Origin: Ignavibacteriales bacterium
GTDB taxonomy: Bacteria > Bacteroidota > Ignavibacteria > Ignavibacteriales > Ignavibacteriaceae
Assembly: GCA_020061995.1 (NCBI GenBank)
Contig: JAGUXE010000245.1
Location: forward strand, 1-13,033
Direction: 5' to 3'
Length of the DNA stretch: 13,033 nt
The notes below the pieces were generated by a model, which worked only from the letters and a program-made list of their open reading frames with translations, had not been told where the DNA came from and made no database searches. Each line of letters opens with the position of its first letter. Position 1 is the first letter of the stretch. Shown piece after piece: positions 1-7,404 of the stretch. A program made the translations under genes and the position numbers.

Positions 1-2
1 TA

Positions 3-389
3 ATGGAGTATTACAATTCGAAAATCGTCAACACAATATTTGAAGAAACTTTAGTTAAAGTGGCTGAAGAATTGAAGACCGAAGGTTTTGGGGTATTGAC
101 AGAAATAGATGTTAAATCGACTCTTAAAAACAAATTAGATGTTGATTTTAGAAAGTATAAAATCTTAGGTGCATGCAATCCTACCTTCGCATATAAAGCT
201 CTTCAGATTGAAGAAAATCTTGGTGTACTTCTTCCATGTAATGTTGTTGTACAAGAAACCGAAAATGGTGTAATCCGTGTAACAGTAGTTAATCCTTTGG
301 TATCGATGCAGGCTGTAGGAAATGAAAAATTAAATGAAGTTGCCGGAGAAGTATCTAAAAAACTACTCAATGTATTAAATAAACTTTAA
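3..389 (+). CDS. DUF302 domain protein
   Basis: The 128-residue product matches the DUF302 family, small alpha/beta proteins of unknown biochemical role. The family core spans roughly residues 24-100. It includes the GACNP segment around Cys58, the AYKAL helix and the LLPCNVVV strand followed by a VTVVNP strand. These turns and the 'LPCN' motif are the parts of DUF302 I recognise. No signal peptide or membrane segment is visible, so a cytosolic protein is expected. The ATG lies only two bases into the window, so the ribosome binding site cannot be seen and the true start could be further upstream. The gene ends 85 bp before the rRNA methyltransferase gene. No function can be assigned; the family call is fairly secure. 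Confidence 0.8.
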   Translation: MEYYNSKIVNTIFEETLVKVAEELKTEGFGVLTEIDVKSTLKNKLDVDFRKYKILGACNPTFAYKALQIEENLGVLLPCNVVVQETENGVIRVTVVNPLVSMQAVGNEKLNEVAGEVSKKLLNVLNKL

Positions 390-474
390 CGGCTAAAACT
401 CATTAAACCCAATCTCAACTTCGAACTTTGTATTGGAAATTGCATATCTTGACTAAACAAATTATAAAGATTTT

Positions 475-1644
475 ATGAAAAACATTTATTTAAAGAAGAA
501 CGAAGAGAGAAGATTATTACAAGGACACTTATGGGTATTCAGTAATGAGATTAATCGAACTGATGAAAACATTGAAAACGGTGATTTAGTTCAAGTACTT
601 GATTCTACAGGAAAACTTTTAGGTGTTGGATTTTTTAATAAAACATCTTTAATAGCTGTCCGTATTTTAAGCAAAAACATAATTAAGTCATTAAAAGAAT
701 TTTTTACTAAAAGAATTCTATCCGCAAATAGTATCAGAAAAGAATTATACCCTAATCGAAATTCATACAGAATGGTTTTTGGCGAAAGTGATTATATCCC
801 CGGGTTAATTATTGATAAGTATAATGATACTTTTGTAATTCAAGTTAATTCACTTGGTATTCAGAGAAATATAGAACTCATCATCGATATATTGAAATCT
901 ACCTTTAACGCAAATACGATTTTATCGAAGAATGAAAAACACTTCCGAATTTTAGAAGGTTTAGAAGAGAACGATGAGATTTATTATGGAACACCAACCA
1001 ACGAGTTAATAGATGATGGAAAAATAAAGTATGATATCGATTTTTCTTCATCCCAAAAAACCGGGTTTTATTTTGATCAAGTTGATAATCGGAACTTTAT
1101 TGAAGTCATTTGCAAAAATAAAAAGGTTATCGATGCATTTTGTAATTCAGGCGGATTTGGATTACATGCCGGAATAGCGGGTGCGGACGAAGTTACATTT
1201 ATCGATTCCTCTGCAAGGGAAATATCTACAGTTAAAAAAAACATAACATTAAATCAATTGGAAATAAATTCCCAATTCAAAGTTGGTGATATTTTTGATG
1301 TTTTCGAGCAGTTCAAAAACGATAATCACAAATTTGATGTTGTAATGATAGATCCTCCTTCATTTGCAAAGACGAAGAAAAATCTTTCCGTTGCGATTAA
1401 AGGTTATGAACGTATCAATCAACTAGCGATATCATTAATTGAATCCGGGGGATATTTAGTTACGTCATCATGTTCTTTTCATTTGAAGAAGGAAGATTTT
1501 ATGCGTGCAATTAATAAGGCTGCAAGAAAACAAAACAGGGATATTCAACTGATTCATTTTAATAATGCGTCACTTGATCATCCTCAACTTCCTGCAATGG
1601 AAGAAACAAATTATCTTAAATTTGCTGTCTTAAAAGTATCGTGA
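475..1644 (+). CDS. rlmI: RlmI-type 23S rRNA (cytosine-5) methyltransferase
   Basis: This is a class I SAM-dependent rRNA methyltransferase of 389 residues, close to the usual length of the RlmI/YccW family, whose E. coli member makes m5C1962 in 23S rRNA. The N-terminal ~75 residues look like a PUA RNA-binding domain (GHLWVFSNEI near 17-26). A linker carries the family signature DYIPGLIIDKY (106-116). The catalytic Rossmann domain begins after the KTGFYFDQ motif (195-202). Motif I is DAFCNSGGFGLHAG (220-233), motif IV is DPPSFAKTK (293-301), and SSCS (331-334) holds Cys333 as the likely nucleophile. The C-terminal HPQLPAMEETNYLKF segment (369-383) is also typical. The ATG at 475 has no clear SD, which is common in Bacteroidota-like genomes. 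The exact target nucleotide is inferred from the family only. The gene is probably monocistronic or ends the upstream unit. Confidence 0.88.
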   Translation: MKNIYLKKNEERRLLQGHLWVFSNEINRTDENIENGDLVQVLDSTGKLLGVGFFNKTSLIAVRILSKNIIKSLKEFFTKRILSANSIRKELYPNRNSYRMVFGESDYIPGLIIDKYNDTFVIQVNSLGIQRNIELIIDILKSTFNANTILSKNEKHFRILEGLEENDEIYYGTPTNELIDDGKIKYDIDFSSSQKTGFYFDQVDNRNFIEVICKNKKVIDAFCNSGGFGLHAGIAGADEVTFIDSSAREISTVKKNITLNQLEINSQFKVGDIFDVFEQFKNDNHKFDVVMIDPPSFAKTKKNLSVAIKGYERINQLAISLIESGGYLVTSSCSFHLKKEDFMRAINKAARKQNRDIQLIHFNNASLDHPQLPAMEETNYLKFAVLKVS

Positions 1645-1693
1645 GATTATCGATATATTTCTGCGAAAAATTCTTAAAATAAATTTAAATAAT

Positions 1694-1723
1694 TGCAACA
1701 TTTCTAATTCTTAGTGCGTCTAA
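1694..1723 (+). promoter_or_regulatory. Candidate ECF-sigma promoter of the bat operon
   Basis: A TGCAACATTT block (1694-1703, AAC at 1697-1699) is followed 17 nt later by CGTCTAA (1717-1723). An AAC-centred -35 with a CGTC/GTCTAA -10 at 16-17 nt spacing is the general pattern of ECF (group 4) sigma promoters, and very similar GCAAC...GCGTCTAA pairs occur before ECF-controlled genes in the Bacteroidota group. Transcription would begin near 1730, leaving a leader of about 30-40 nt before moxR. The assignment rests on motif recognition only. Confidence 0.5.
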
Positions 1724-1736
1724 CCAGACGTCTTTT
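1717..1736 (+). repeat. Short inverted repeat overlapping the putative -10
   Basis: CGTCT (1717-1721) and AGACG (1726-1730) form a perfect 5-bp stem with an AACC loop, followed by TCTTTT (1731-1736). AGACGTCT (1726-1733) is itself a palindrome. It could be a weak terminator for the upstream gene, an operator straddling the transcription start, or a by-product of the -10 motif. The stem is short, so the terminator reading is weak. Confidence 0.3.
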
Positions 1737-1757
1737 AAAATTGTAAAATATAATTTA

Positions 1758-2753
1758 ATGAGGTGGAGATTGGATATTACAGCTCTAAATGAAAAAATTA
1801 AAACGGAAAGTGCATTCATTGATTTATTGATGAATGAAATCAGTAAAGTTATTGTTGGACAGAAGTCGATGGTCGAAAGATTAGTTATAGGACTTCTAGG
1901 AAATGGACATATTCTACTTGAAGGCGTCCCCGGACTTGCTAAAACTCTTGCAATAAAAACTTTAGCTTCATCAATGAAAGCAAAATTTCAGCGTATACAA
2001 TTCACACCTGATTTACTGCCGGCTGATTTAATCGGAACTCAAATATATAATCAAAAAGAGGGGAACTTTTTAATTCGAAAAGGTCCTGTATTTGCTAACT
2101 TTATTTTAGCTGATGAAATAAATCGTGCTCCCGCAAAAGTACAAAGTGCACTTCTTGAATCAATGCAAGAAAGACAAGTTACCATAGGAGAAGAAACATT
2201 CAAACTTGATGATCCGTTTCTTGTCCTTGCAACTCAAAATCCGATTGAACAGGAGGGTACATATCCGTTGCCTGAAGCACAAGTCGATAGGTTTATGTTG
2301 AAAGTTAAAATAACTTATCCAAATAGAGATGAAGAACTAAATATTATGCGTAATAATCTATCAAATTCTCACAGTCCTGTTTTACAAGTAATAACTCCGG
2401 AAGACATAAAAAAGGGGAGAGAGCTTGTTCAGGAAATTTATTTAGATGAAAAAATTGAACGATATATTTTAGATATCGTTTTTGCGACCCGATTTCCGAA
2501 AGATTTTAAATTAGACCGACTTGTTGATCTTATAAACTACGGCGCTTCACCGCGTGCAACAATCAATTTAAATTTAGCTGCTCGTTCGATGGCTTTTATT
2601 AAACGCCGCGGTTACGTAATTCCGGAAGATGTTCGTGCCGTTGCATTTGATGTATTACGTCATAGAATTGCAGTTACATATGAAGCCGAAGCTGAAGAAA
2701 TAACCTCAGAAAAAGTAATTCAGGATATTTTAAATAGTGTAGAAGTTCCTTAA
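1758..2753 (+). CDS. moxR: MoxR-family AAA+ ATPase, first gene of the bat operon
   Basis: This cytosolic AAA+ ATPase of the MoxR family (331 residues from the ATG) is the usual partner of DUF58 and vWA proteins, where it is thought to act as a chaperone or metal-insertion ATPase. Walker A is GVPGLAKT (56-63), Walker B FILADEI (115-121), sensor 1 sits in ATQNP (158-162), PEAQVDRF follows at 172-179, and sensor 2 is ASPRA (263-267). All key residues are intact. The start is uncertain. The ATG at 1758 has no SD, whereas a TTG at 1770 (giving M-DITALNEKI) lies just after a strong GAGGTGG at 1760-1766. The TTG is plausible because batE and plsC also use SD-led TTG starts. The gene is 20 bp upstream of the DUF58 gene and follows a candidate ECF promoter. 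Confidence 0.93.
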   Translation: MRWRLDITALNEKIKTESAFIDLLMNEISKVIVGQKSMVERLVIGLLGNGHILLEGVPGLAKTLAIKTLASSMKAKFQRIQFTPDLLPADLIGTQIYNQKEGNFLIRKGPVFANFILADEINRAPAKVQSALLESMQERQVTIGEETFKLDDPFLVLATQNPIEQEGTYPLPEAQVDRFMLKVKITYPNRDEELNIMRNNLSNSHSPVLQVITPEDIKKGRELVQEIYLDEKIERYILDIVFATRFPKDFKLDRLVDLINYGASPRATINLNLAARSMAFIKRRGYVIPEDVRAVAFDVLRHRIAVTYEAEAEEITSEKVIQDILNSVEVP

Positions 2754-2773
2754 CATATACCGGATTAATTTTA

Positions 2774-3649
2774 ATGTTAACAAAAGATCTTCTAAAAAAA
2801 GTAAGACAAATCGAAATCAGAACAAAGGGACTTGTTAACCAAGTCTTTTCCGGTGAATACCATTCAGTTTTCAAGGGAAGGGGTATGGCATTCTCTGAAG
2901 TACGGGAATATCAGGTTGGTGATGAGATTAGAAATATTGACTGGAATGTTACTGCACGTTTTGGGCACCCTTTTATTAAAATATTTGAAGAGGAGCGTGA
3001 ACTTACGGTAATGCTTTTAGTTGATCTAAGCGGTTCACTCTCTTTTGGATCAAAAAAACAAACCAAACAACAAATTGCCGCAGAACTAAGTGCTATTTTT
3101 GCGTTTTCAGCATTAAAGAATAACGATAAAGTTGGTATGATACTTTTTTCTGACAAGATTGAAAAATTTATTCCGCCTAAAAAATCTAAATCGCATACCT
3201 TAAGAATTATCCGCGAAGTTCTTTCATTTGAACCATCGGGTAAAGGTACTAATATAAAACTTGCACTTGAATTCATGAGTAAAACAGTTAAGCGGAGAAG
3301 TATAGTGTTTTTATTGTCAGATTTTAATGATACAGGTTTTGATCAAACACTCAATATTGCAAGTAAGAGACATGATTTAGTCCCAATAATTCTTTCTGAT
3401 GAGAGAGAAGAAATGATACCGAAAATCGGGTTAATTAATTTTACAGACCCTGAATCAGGAAAAAATATTCTCATTGATTCTTCCAGCAGTGATTTTCAGA
3501 ATTGGTATAAAAACAAAAAAACATCTATTCTTCATGAAAGAAAAACTATTTTCACAAAATGTAAACTTGACTCAATATCTATAAACACAAAAGAACCTTA
3601 TATAAAACCGTTGGTAAATTTCTTTAAGGCACGGGAGAGGCGATGGTAA
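2774..3649 (+). CDS. DUF58 protein with vWA-like fold
   Basis: This 291-residue protein is the standard MoxR partner. The DUF58 signature occupies about residues 35-75: GRG, then EVREYQVGD (42-50), then IRNIDWNVTAR (52-62) and IFEEERE. It runs into a von Willebrand A fold. The MIDAS metal site appears intact: DLSGS (Asp84, Ser86, Ser88), Thr159 in GTN, and Asp183 in LSDF. No membrane segment is visible, so it is expected to be cytosolic or peripheral at the membrane. No SD precedes the ATG. Its 3' end overlaps the next gene by 7 nt (ATGGTAA), indicating translational coupling. By family knowledge it is probably a client or adaptor for the MoxR ATPase; the direct biochemical role is unknown. 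The family call is secure. Confidence 0.92.
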   Translation: MLTKDLLKKVRQIEIRTKGLVNQVFSGEYHSVFKGRGMAFSEVREYQVGDEIRNIDWNVTARFGHPFIKIFEEERELTVMLLVDLSGSLSFGSKKQTKQQIAAELSAIFAFSALKNNDKVGMILFSDKIEKFIPPKKSKSHTLRIIREVLSFEPSGKGTNIKLALEFMSKTVKRRSIVFLLSDFNDTGFDQTLNIASKRHDLVPIILSDEREEMIPKIGLINFTDPESGKNILIDSSSSDFQNWYKNKKTSILHERKTIFTKCKLDSISINTKEPYIKPLVNFFKARERRW

Positions 3650-4590
3650 GAATAGTAATTATTCTATTATTTTTTCTCTCCATCCTAACCATTAATGCCC
3701 AAGAAATAAGCGTAAAGGTTTTTGCGGATTCTGCTGTATATGATGTTGGGGATCATATTCAGCTTGGTTATCGGATAATTCACAGAAAAAATACTTCAAT
3801 ATACTTTCCTTCAGTAAAAGACAGTATTAAGAATATAGAATTTATAGAATCGCTTCCGGTAAATATAAAAGAAGAAGAAAATCGAAAAGAATCCGTTTAC
3901 AAATTTATCTTCGCGGGGTTCGACTCAGGAAGTGTAACCATTCCATCCATTACTATTCAGTATAAATCAATTGCGGATACTTCTTTTAAAGAAATTAAAA
4001 CAGATTCGCTAACCCTGCTAATCAACACTTTGCCGGTGGATGTTAACGCAGATATTATGGATATAAAAGCACCTTTGACCATTGATATAGATTGGTTATT
4101 TGTATTGTTAATAATTGTGATTACTGTAGTTGTTTTGTTAATGGGTTATTTAATTTTCAAAAAATATTTTTCATCCAGGTTTAGGTCTGAAAGTATAGAA
4201 GAAGAATTTTCTAAATTGCCACACGAAGAGGCACTTGATTTGTTGAAAGATTTGGAAGAGAAAAAACTTTGGCAGAATGGTAGAATTAAAGAGTATCATT
4301 CAGAAATAACTGCAATTGTTAGAAGATATTTTGAACGTAGATTTGCAATACTCGCATTGGAAATGCCAACATCAGAAATAATAGGAATTCTGAATGAAGT
4401 TAGTGATGCAAAAAAAATAATCGAGACGACAGAAAGATTTTTACAAAATGCCGATATGGTTAAATTTGCGAAATTCATGCCTCTGAATGATGTAAATATA
4501 GAAATGATGGATCAAGCATATACAATTATTGAGATGACAAAAGAAGACATTTTAATAGAGTCGCCAAAAGAGGAGAACTCGAATGTTTAG
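3643..4590 (+). CDS. BatD-like/DUF4381-type single-pass membrane protein
   Basis: The 315-residue product has a signal peptide (residues 1-19, probable cleavage NA|Q). A periplasmic beta-type region follows to about residue 145, with repeated extracellular-style strands such as SGSVTIPSITIQY. One transmembrane helix (151-172) leads to a basic cytoplasmic tail. The layout and the position between the DUF58 gene and batA match the DUF4381/BatD-like proteins of other Bacteroidota bat operons. The tail (about 185-290) contains a helical YFERRFAI...EMPTSEII segment and ends in ADMVKFAKF. That resembles the tail of BatD, where a similar helix ends in CDYIRYAP. I infer a distant BatD paralogue that links the periplasm to the cytosolic MoxR/DUF58 pair. 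GGGAG at 3633-3637 is a good SD. The gene overlaps both neighbours, by 7 nt and 8 nt. The architecture is clear; the family label is less certain. Confidence 0.75.
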   Translation: MVRIVIILLFFLSILTINAQEISVKVFADSAVYDVGDHIQLGYRIIHRKNTSIYFPSVKDSIKNIEFIESLPVNIKEEENRKESVYKFIFAGFDSGSVTIPSITIQYKSIADTSFKEIKTDSLTLLINTLPVDVNADIMDIKAPLTIDIDWLFVLLIIVITVVVLLMGYLIFKKYFSSRFRSESIEEEFSKLPHEEALDLLKDLEEKKLWQNGRIKEYHSEITAIVRRYFERRFAILALEMPTSEIIGILNEVSDAKKIIETTERFLQNADMVKFAKFMPLNDVNIEMMDQAYTIIEMTKEDILIESPKEENSNV

Positions 4591-5578
4591 TGATATAACA
4601 TTTGCATATCCTTTTTTTTTATTATTGTTACTACTCATTCCAATTATGATATTCTGGTATTATTGGCGAAGTAAAAAGAAGGTACCGACTTTTTCATTTT
4701 CAAATACTAATTATTTTAATGGCAAAAACAAATCGATAAAAGAACGATTATCAGATATTCCTATGTTCTTACGCTTATTGGGTTTGATAGTATTAATTAT
4801 TGCTCTTGCGAGACCACAGAGTTTTTCAACCGGAGAAAATGTTTTTACTGAAGGAATTGATATTGCGTTAGTCTTAGATATTTCGGGTAGTATGCTTGCC
4901 GAAGATTTTAAACCAAATCGTTTAGAAGCCGCAAAAATAATCACCGAAACATTTATTTCGTCTCGAGAATCAGATCAGATCGGATTGGTGATTTTCTCTA
5001 GAGATGCTTTTACTCAGTGTCCTCTTACTATTGATTATTCCGTTTTAAAAAATTTGTTACTCGAGGTTAAAAGTGGTTTGATTGAGGACGGAACAGCAAT
5101 TGGTAATGCAATCGCAAACGGTGTTAATAGACTTAAAGATACAAAATCAAAAAGTAAAGTTATGATTCTGTTAACTGACGGCGTTAATAATGCCGGTGAA
5201 GTAGATCCACTTACTGCTGCAGAAATTGCGAAAAAATTTAATATTAGAATCTATACAGTTGGGGTAGGAACAATGGGACAGGCTCCATATCCATTTCAAA
5301 CTCCATTTGGAGTTAGATATCAAATGGTTCCAGTCGAAATAGATGAAAATGTATTAACAAAAATTGCAACAGCTACTGGTGGAAAATATTTTCGAGCAAC
5401 CAATAATAAAAGGCTAGAAGCCATTTATGCAGAAATTGATAAATTGGAGAAAACAAAAATTGAAGTAATTTCCTATAGAAGTAAAAAAGAACATTTTTTC
5501 CCTTGGTTATCATTAGGTCTATTAATTTTCTTTTTAGAATTAATGATCTCAAATACGGTTTTCAGAAAAATTCCTTAA
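4583..5578 (+). CDS. batA: BatA, membrane-anchored vWA protein
   Basis: BatA has 331 residues. Two N-terminal membrane helices (about 8-27 and 61-77) and one near the C-terminus (about 307-325) flank a von Willebrand A domain. The MIDAS residues are all present: DISGS (Asp99, Ser101, Ser103), Thr171 in DGTAIG and Asp199 in LLTDG. The SMLAED-x-KPNRL segment after the MIDAS is a hallmark of the BatA/BatB pair. The domain probably binds Mg2+ or Ca2+ and protein ligands at the membrane. It is led by AGGAG at 4571-4575, seven bases before the ATG, and overlaps the preceding gene by 8 nt. It is a tandem paralogue of batB. In B. fragilis the operon is needed for full oxygen tolerance; the molecular role here is inferred. 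Confidence 0.93.
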   Translation: MFSDITFAYPFFLLLLLLIPIMIFWYYWRSKKKVPTFSFSNTNYFNGKNKSIKERLSDIPMFLRLLGLIVLIIALARPQSFSTGENVFTEGIDIALVLDISGSMLAEDFKPNRLEAAKIITETFISSRESDQIGLVIFSRDAFTQCPLTIDYSVLKNLLLEVKSGLIEDGTAIGNAIANGVNRLKDTKSKSKVMILLTDGVNNAGEVDPLTAAEIAKKFNIRIYTVGVGTMGQAPYPFQTPFGVRYQMVPVEIDENVLTKIATATGGKYFRATNNKRLEAIYAEIDKLEKTKIEVISYRSKKEHFFPWLSLGLLIFFLELMISNTVFRKIP

Positions 5579-5592
5579 AAGGTAAAGAGTCA

Positions 5593-6648
5593 ATGTTTCG
5601 ATTTGGACATCCTGAATATTTAAATCTTTTATTTGCAATACCGGTTATCATATTTCTATATATTCTTTTATTCAGAAATAAGAAAAAGTTAATCAGTCTA
5701 TTTGTAAACCGAGACTTACAAGAATTGATTATCGGTTCTAAAAGTTTTTATAAGGAAATATTGAAATTTGGTTTGCTTATACTAGCCTTAGCTTTACTTG
5801 TTCTAGCTTTAGCAAATCCGCAAGTTGGGTCAAAAATGGAAGAAGTTAAACAAGTTGGAATTGATGTTTATATATTGCTTGATGTTTCTAATAGTATGCT
5901 TGCTGAAGATATAAAACCAAATAGATTGGCTAAAGCAAAAAATGAAATATCAACTTTGATTCGAAAACTTCAAGGAGACAGAATCGGCTTAATAATTTTT
6001 GCAGGTGAAGCATTTGTGCAATTCCCATTAACAACTGATTACTCAGCTGCAAGTCTTTTCCTTAACACCGTTGATGTAAACTCTATACCACAACAGGGAA
6101 CAGCAATAGCTTCAGCATTAAAATTGGCAAATAATTCATTTGATTATTCGAATAAAACTAACAAGGTAATTGTTGTTATTACAGATGGTGAAGATCATGA
6201 GGGAGATCTTAAAACTGAGATTGCAAATGCGAATGAAAAGAATGTCCTGATTTATACTATTGGAATGGGTTCTCCATCAGGTGCTCCAATCCCGGTACTC
6301 GATAATCGGGGTAATCAAGTTGATTATAAGAAGGATAATCAAGGGAATACGGTTCTTACCAAATTAGATGAACAAACTTTGCAAGAAATCGCTACGCAAG
6401 GGAAAGGGAAATATTATTTATCATCAAGTTATCAAAATGAGCTGGATCTTATTTACAAAGATCTTGCCGCACTTGAGAAATCGGAATTCGGAACAAAAAA
6501 AATCACTGATTATGATGATAAATATTACTATTTTCTTATTATAGCATTATTCCTAATGATTTTAGAGTTTTTTATTTCGGAACGAAAATCAATATTTATA
6601 GATAAGTTTTTCAGTAGATATAAAATCAAGAAACAGAAAGATGAATAA
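5593..6648 (+). CDS. batB: BatB, membrane-anchored vWA protein
   Basis: BatB has 351 residues from the ATG at 5593 and repeats the BatA plan: membrane helices at about 9-27, 57-75 and 312-328 around a vWA domain. The MIDAS is intact: DVSNS (Asp97, Ser99, Ser101), Thr170 in QQGTAIA and Asp198 in ITDGED. I chose the ATG at 5593 because MFRFGHPEYL aligns with the BatA N-terminus (MFSDITFAYP). The frame is open back to an ATG at 5503, but that would add 30 residues encoded inside batA without a visible SD. A weak purine-rich AAAAGG (5577-5582) lies upstream. The protein is expected to pair with BatA in the inner membrane. It overlaps batC by 8 nt (ATGAATAA). Confidence 0.93.
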   Translation: MFRFGHPEYLNLLFAIPVIIFLYILLFRNKKKLISLFVNRDLQELIIGSKSFYKEILKFGLLILALALLVLALANPQVGSKMEEVKQVGIDVYILLDVSNSMLAEDIKPNRLAKAKNEISTLIRKLQGDRIGLIIFAGEAFVQFPLTTDYSAASLFLNTVDVNSIPQQGTAIASALKLANNSFDYSNKTNKVIVVITDGEDHEGDLKTEIANANEKNVLIYTIGMGSPSGAPIPVLDNRGNQVDYKKDNQGNTVLTKLDEQTLQEIATQGKGKYYLSSSYQNELDLIYKDLAALEKSEFGTKKITDYDDKYYYFLIIALFLMILEFFISERKSIFIDKFFSRYKIKKQKDE

Positions 6649-7390
6649 TTTGTTAAAGGTTTTCATATTAATTATTGTGACTTTTAATTTTGCACAAAGT
6701 CAGACCTTAAGAACACTTGTTAATGAAGGTGTTGACTCTTATCAGAAGAATAATTATGAGGATGCCGAGGTTAATTTTCGAAAAGGAATAGAACAAAAAA
6801 CTGATGAGTTTATACCACATTTCAATTTGGGGGACGCTTACTACAAGCAGGGGAAGTATGATGAGGCAATAAAGTCGTATCAACAATCTATTGCTAAAAC
6901 TGATGACAAATCATCTAAAGCTAAAGCATTGTACAATATTGGTAATTCACTCATTAAATCCGATAAATTAAAAGAAAGTGTTGAGGCTTACAAAAATTCT
7001 TTAAAATTGAATCCATCAGACAAGGAAACTAAGTATAATTTATCTTATGCACTTAAAAAATTAGAACAGCAACAAAACGAACAGAATCAACAGGATAAAA
7101 ATCAGAATAAAGATCAAAAGGATAAAAACGACAATAAAGATCCAAATAAAAACGATAAGGATAATAAACAGGATAAGGAAAATCAGAAGGATAAAAACAA
7201 TCAGAATGATCAACAACCGCCAAAAGATCAGGAAGCAAAGCAGGACCAGACTCAACAGAAGCAGCAGGAAAAGATGTCGAAGGAAGAAGCTGAAAGAGTG
7301 TTAAATGCTCTAAAAGAAAATGAAAAAGATATTCAAAAGAAGTTAAGAAAAAAAACAGGTGTTCGTGTTAAAACGGATAAGGATTGGTAA
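6641..7390 (+). CDS. batC: BatC, secreted TPR protein with Q/N/K/D-rich linker
   Basis: The 249-residue product begins with a signal peptide (about 1-18, NFA|Q). Three TPR units follow (about 25-55, 57-92 and 93-128), with the typical FNLGDAYYKQGKYDEAI and LYNIGNSLIKSDKLKE patterns. Residues 143-211 are almost only Q, N, K, D and E and should be disordered. The C-terminal 38 residues form a basic helix, ERVLNALKENEKDIQKKLRK, a segment I recognise as conserved among BatC-like proteins. It is therefore a periplasmic or envelope scaffold with a flexible spacer. No strong SD is visible; the start inside the batB stop region suggests coupling. The TPR and context support are good. Family naming varies (BatC versus a generic TPR protein). 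Confidence 0.87.
   Translation: MNNLLKVFILIIVTFNFAQSQTLRTLVNEGVDSYQKNNYEDAEVNFRKGIEQKTDEFIPHFNLGDAYYKQGKYDEAIKSYQQSIAKTDDKSSKAKALYNIGNSLIKSDKLKESVEAYKNSLKLNPSDKETKYNLSYALKKLEQQQNEQNQQDKNQNKDQKDKNDNKDPNKNDKDNKQDKENQKDKNNQNDQQPPKDQEAKQDQTQQKQQEKMSKEEAERVLNALKENEKDIQKKLRKKTGVRVKTDKDW
7067..7273 (+). repeat. A-rich, GATAAAAA/CAGAAT-like low-complexity tract inside batC
   Basis: This stretch encodes the Q/N/K/D/E-rich spacer of BatC (residues 143-211). It consists of degenerate short units such as caggataaaaat, cagaataaagat and aaggataaaaac. The plus strand is strongly purine- and A-rich. Long open frames on the minus strand here are an artefact of this composition. The units are imperfect, so it is not a clean tandem array, but such DNA is prone to length changes. 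Confidence 0.75.
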
Positions 7391-7404
7391 AAGAAATTTA
7401 ATTT

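Noticed and set aside
449..468. Housekeeping promoter TTGACT...TATAAA before the rRNA methyltransferase gene
   Set aside because: The two hexamers are only 8 nt apart, far too close for a sigma-70 promoter.
1717..1736. Strong intrinsic terminator after the rRNA methyltransferase gene
   Set aside because: The stem is only 5 bp and the T-run is interrupted. The sequence is better explained as part of an ECF-type promoter, so it is listed only as a short inverted repeat.
5503..5592. Upstream in-frame ATG extending batB by 30 residues
   Set aside because: It starts inside batA, lacks an SD, and the added residues break the N-terminal alignment with BatA. The ATG at 5593 fits better.
7061..7255. 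Minus-strand open frame encoding an extremely hydrophobic Leu/Ile/Phe-rich peptide, plus a second one nearby (7053-7238)
   Set aside because: It is the antisense reading of the A-rich Q/N/K/D tract of batC. The composition of the plus strand explains both the openness and the hydrophobicity, and no SD or domain supports it.
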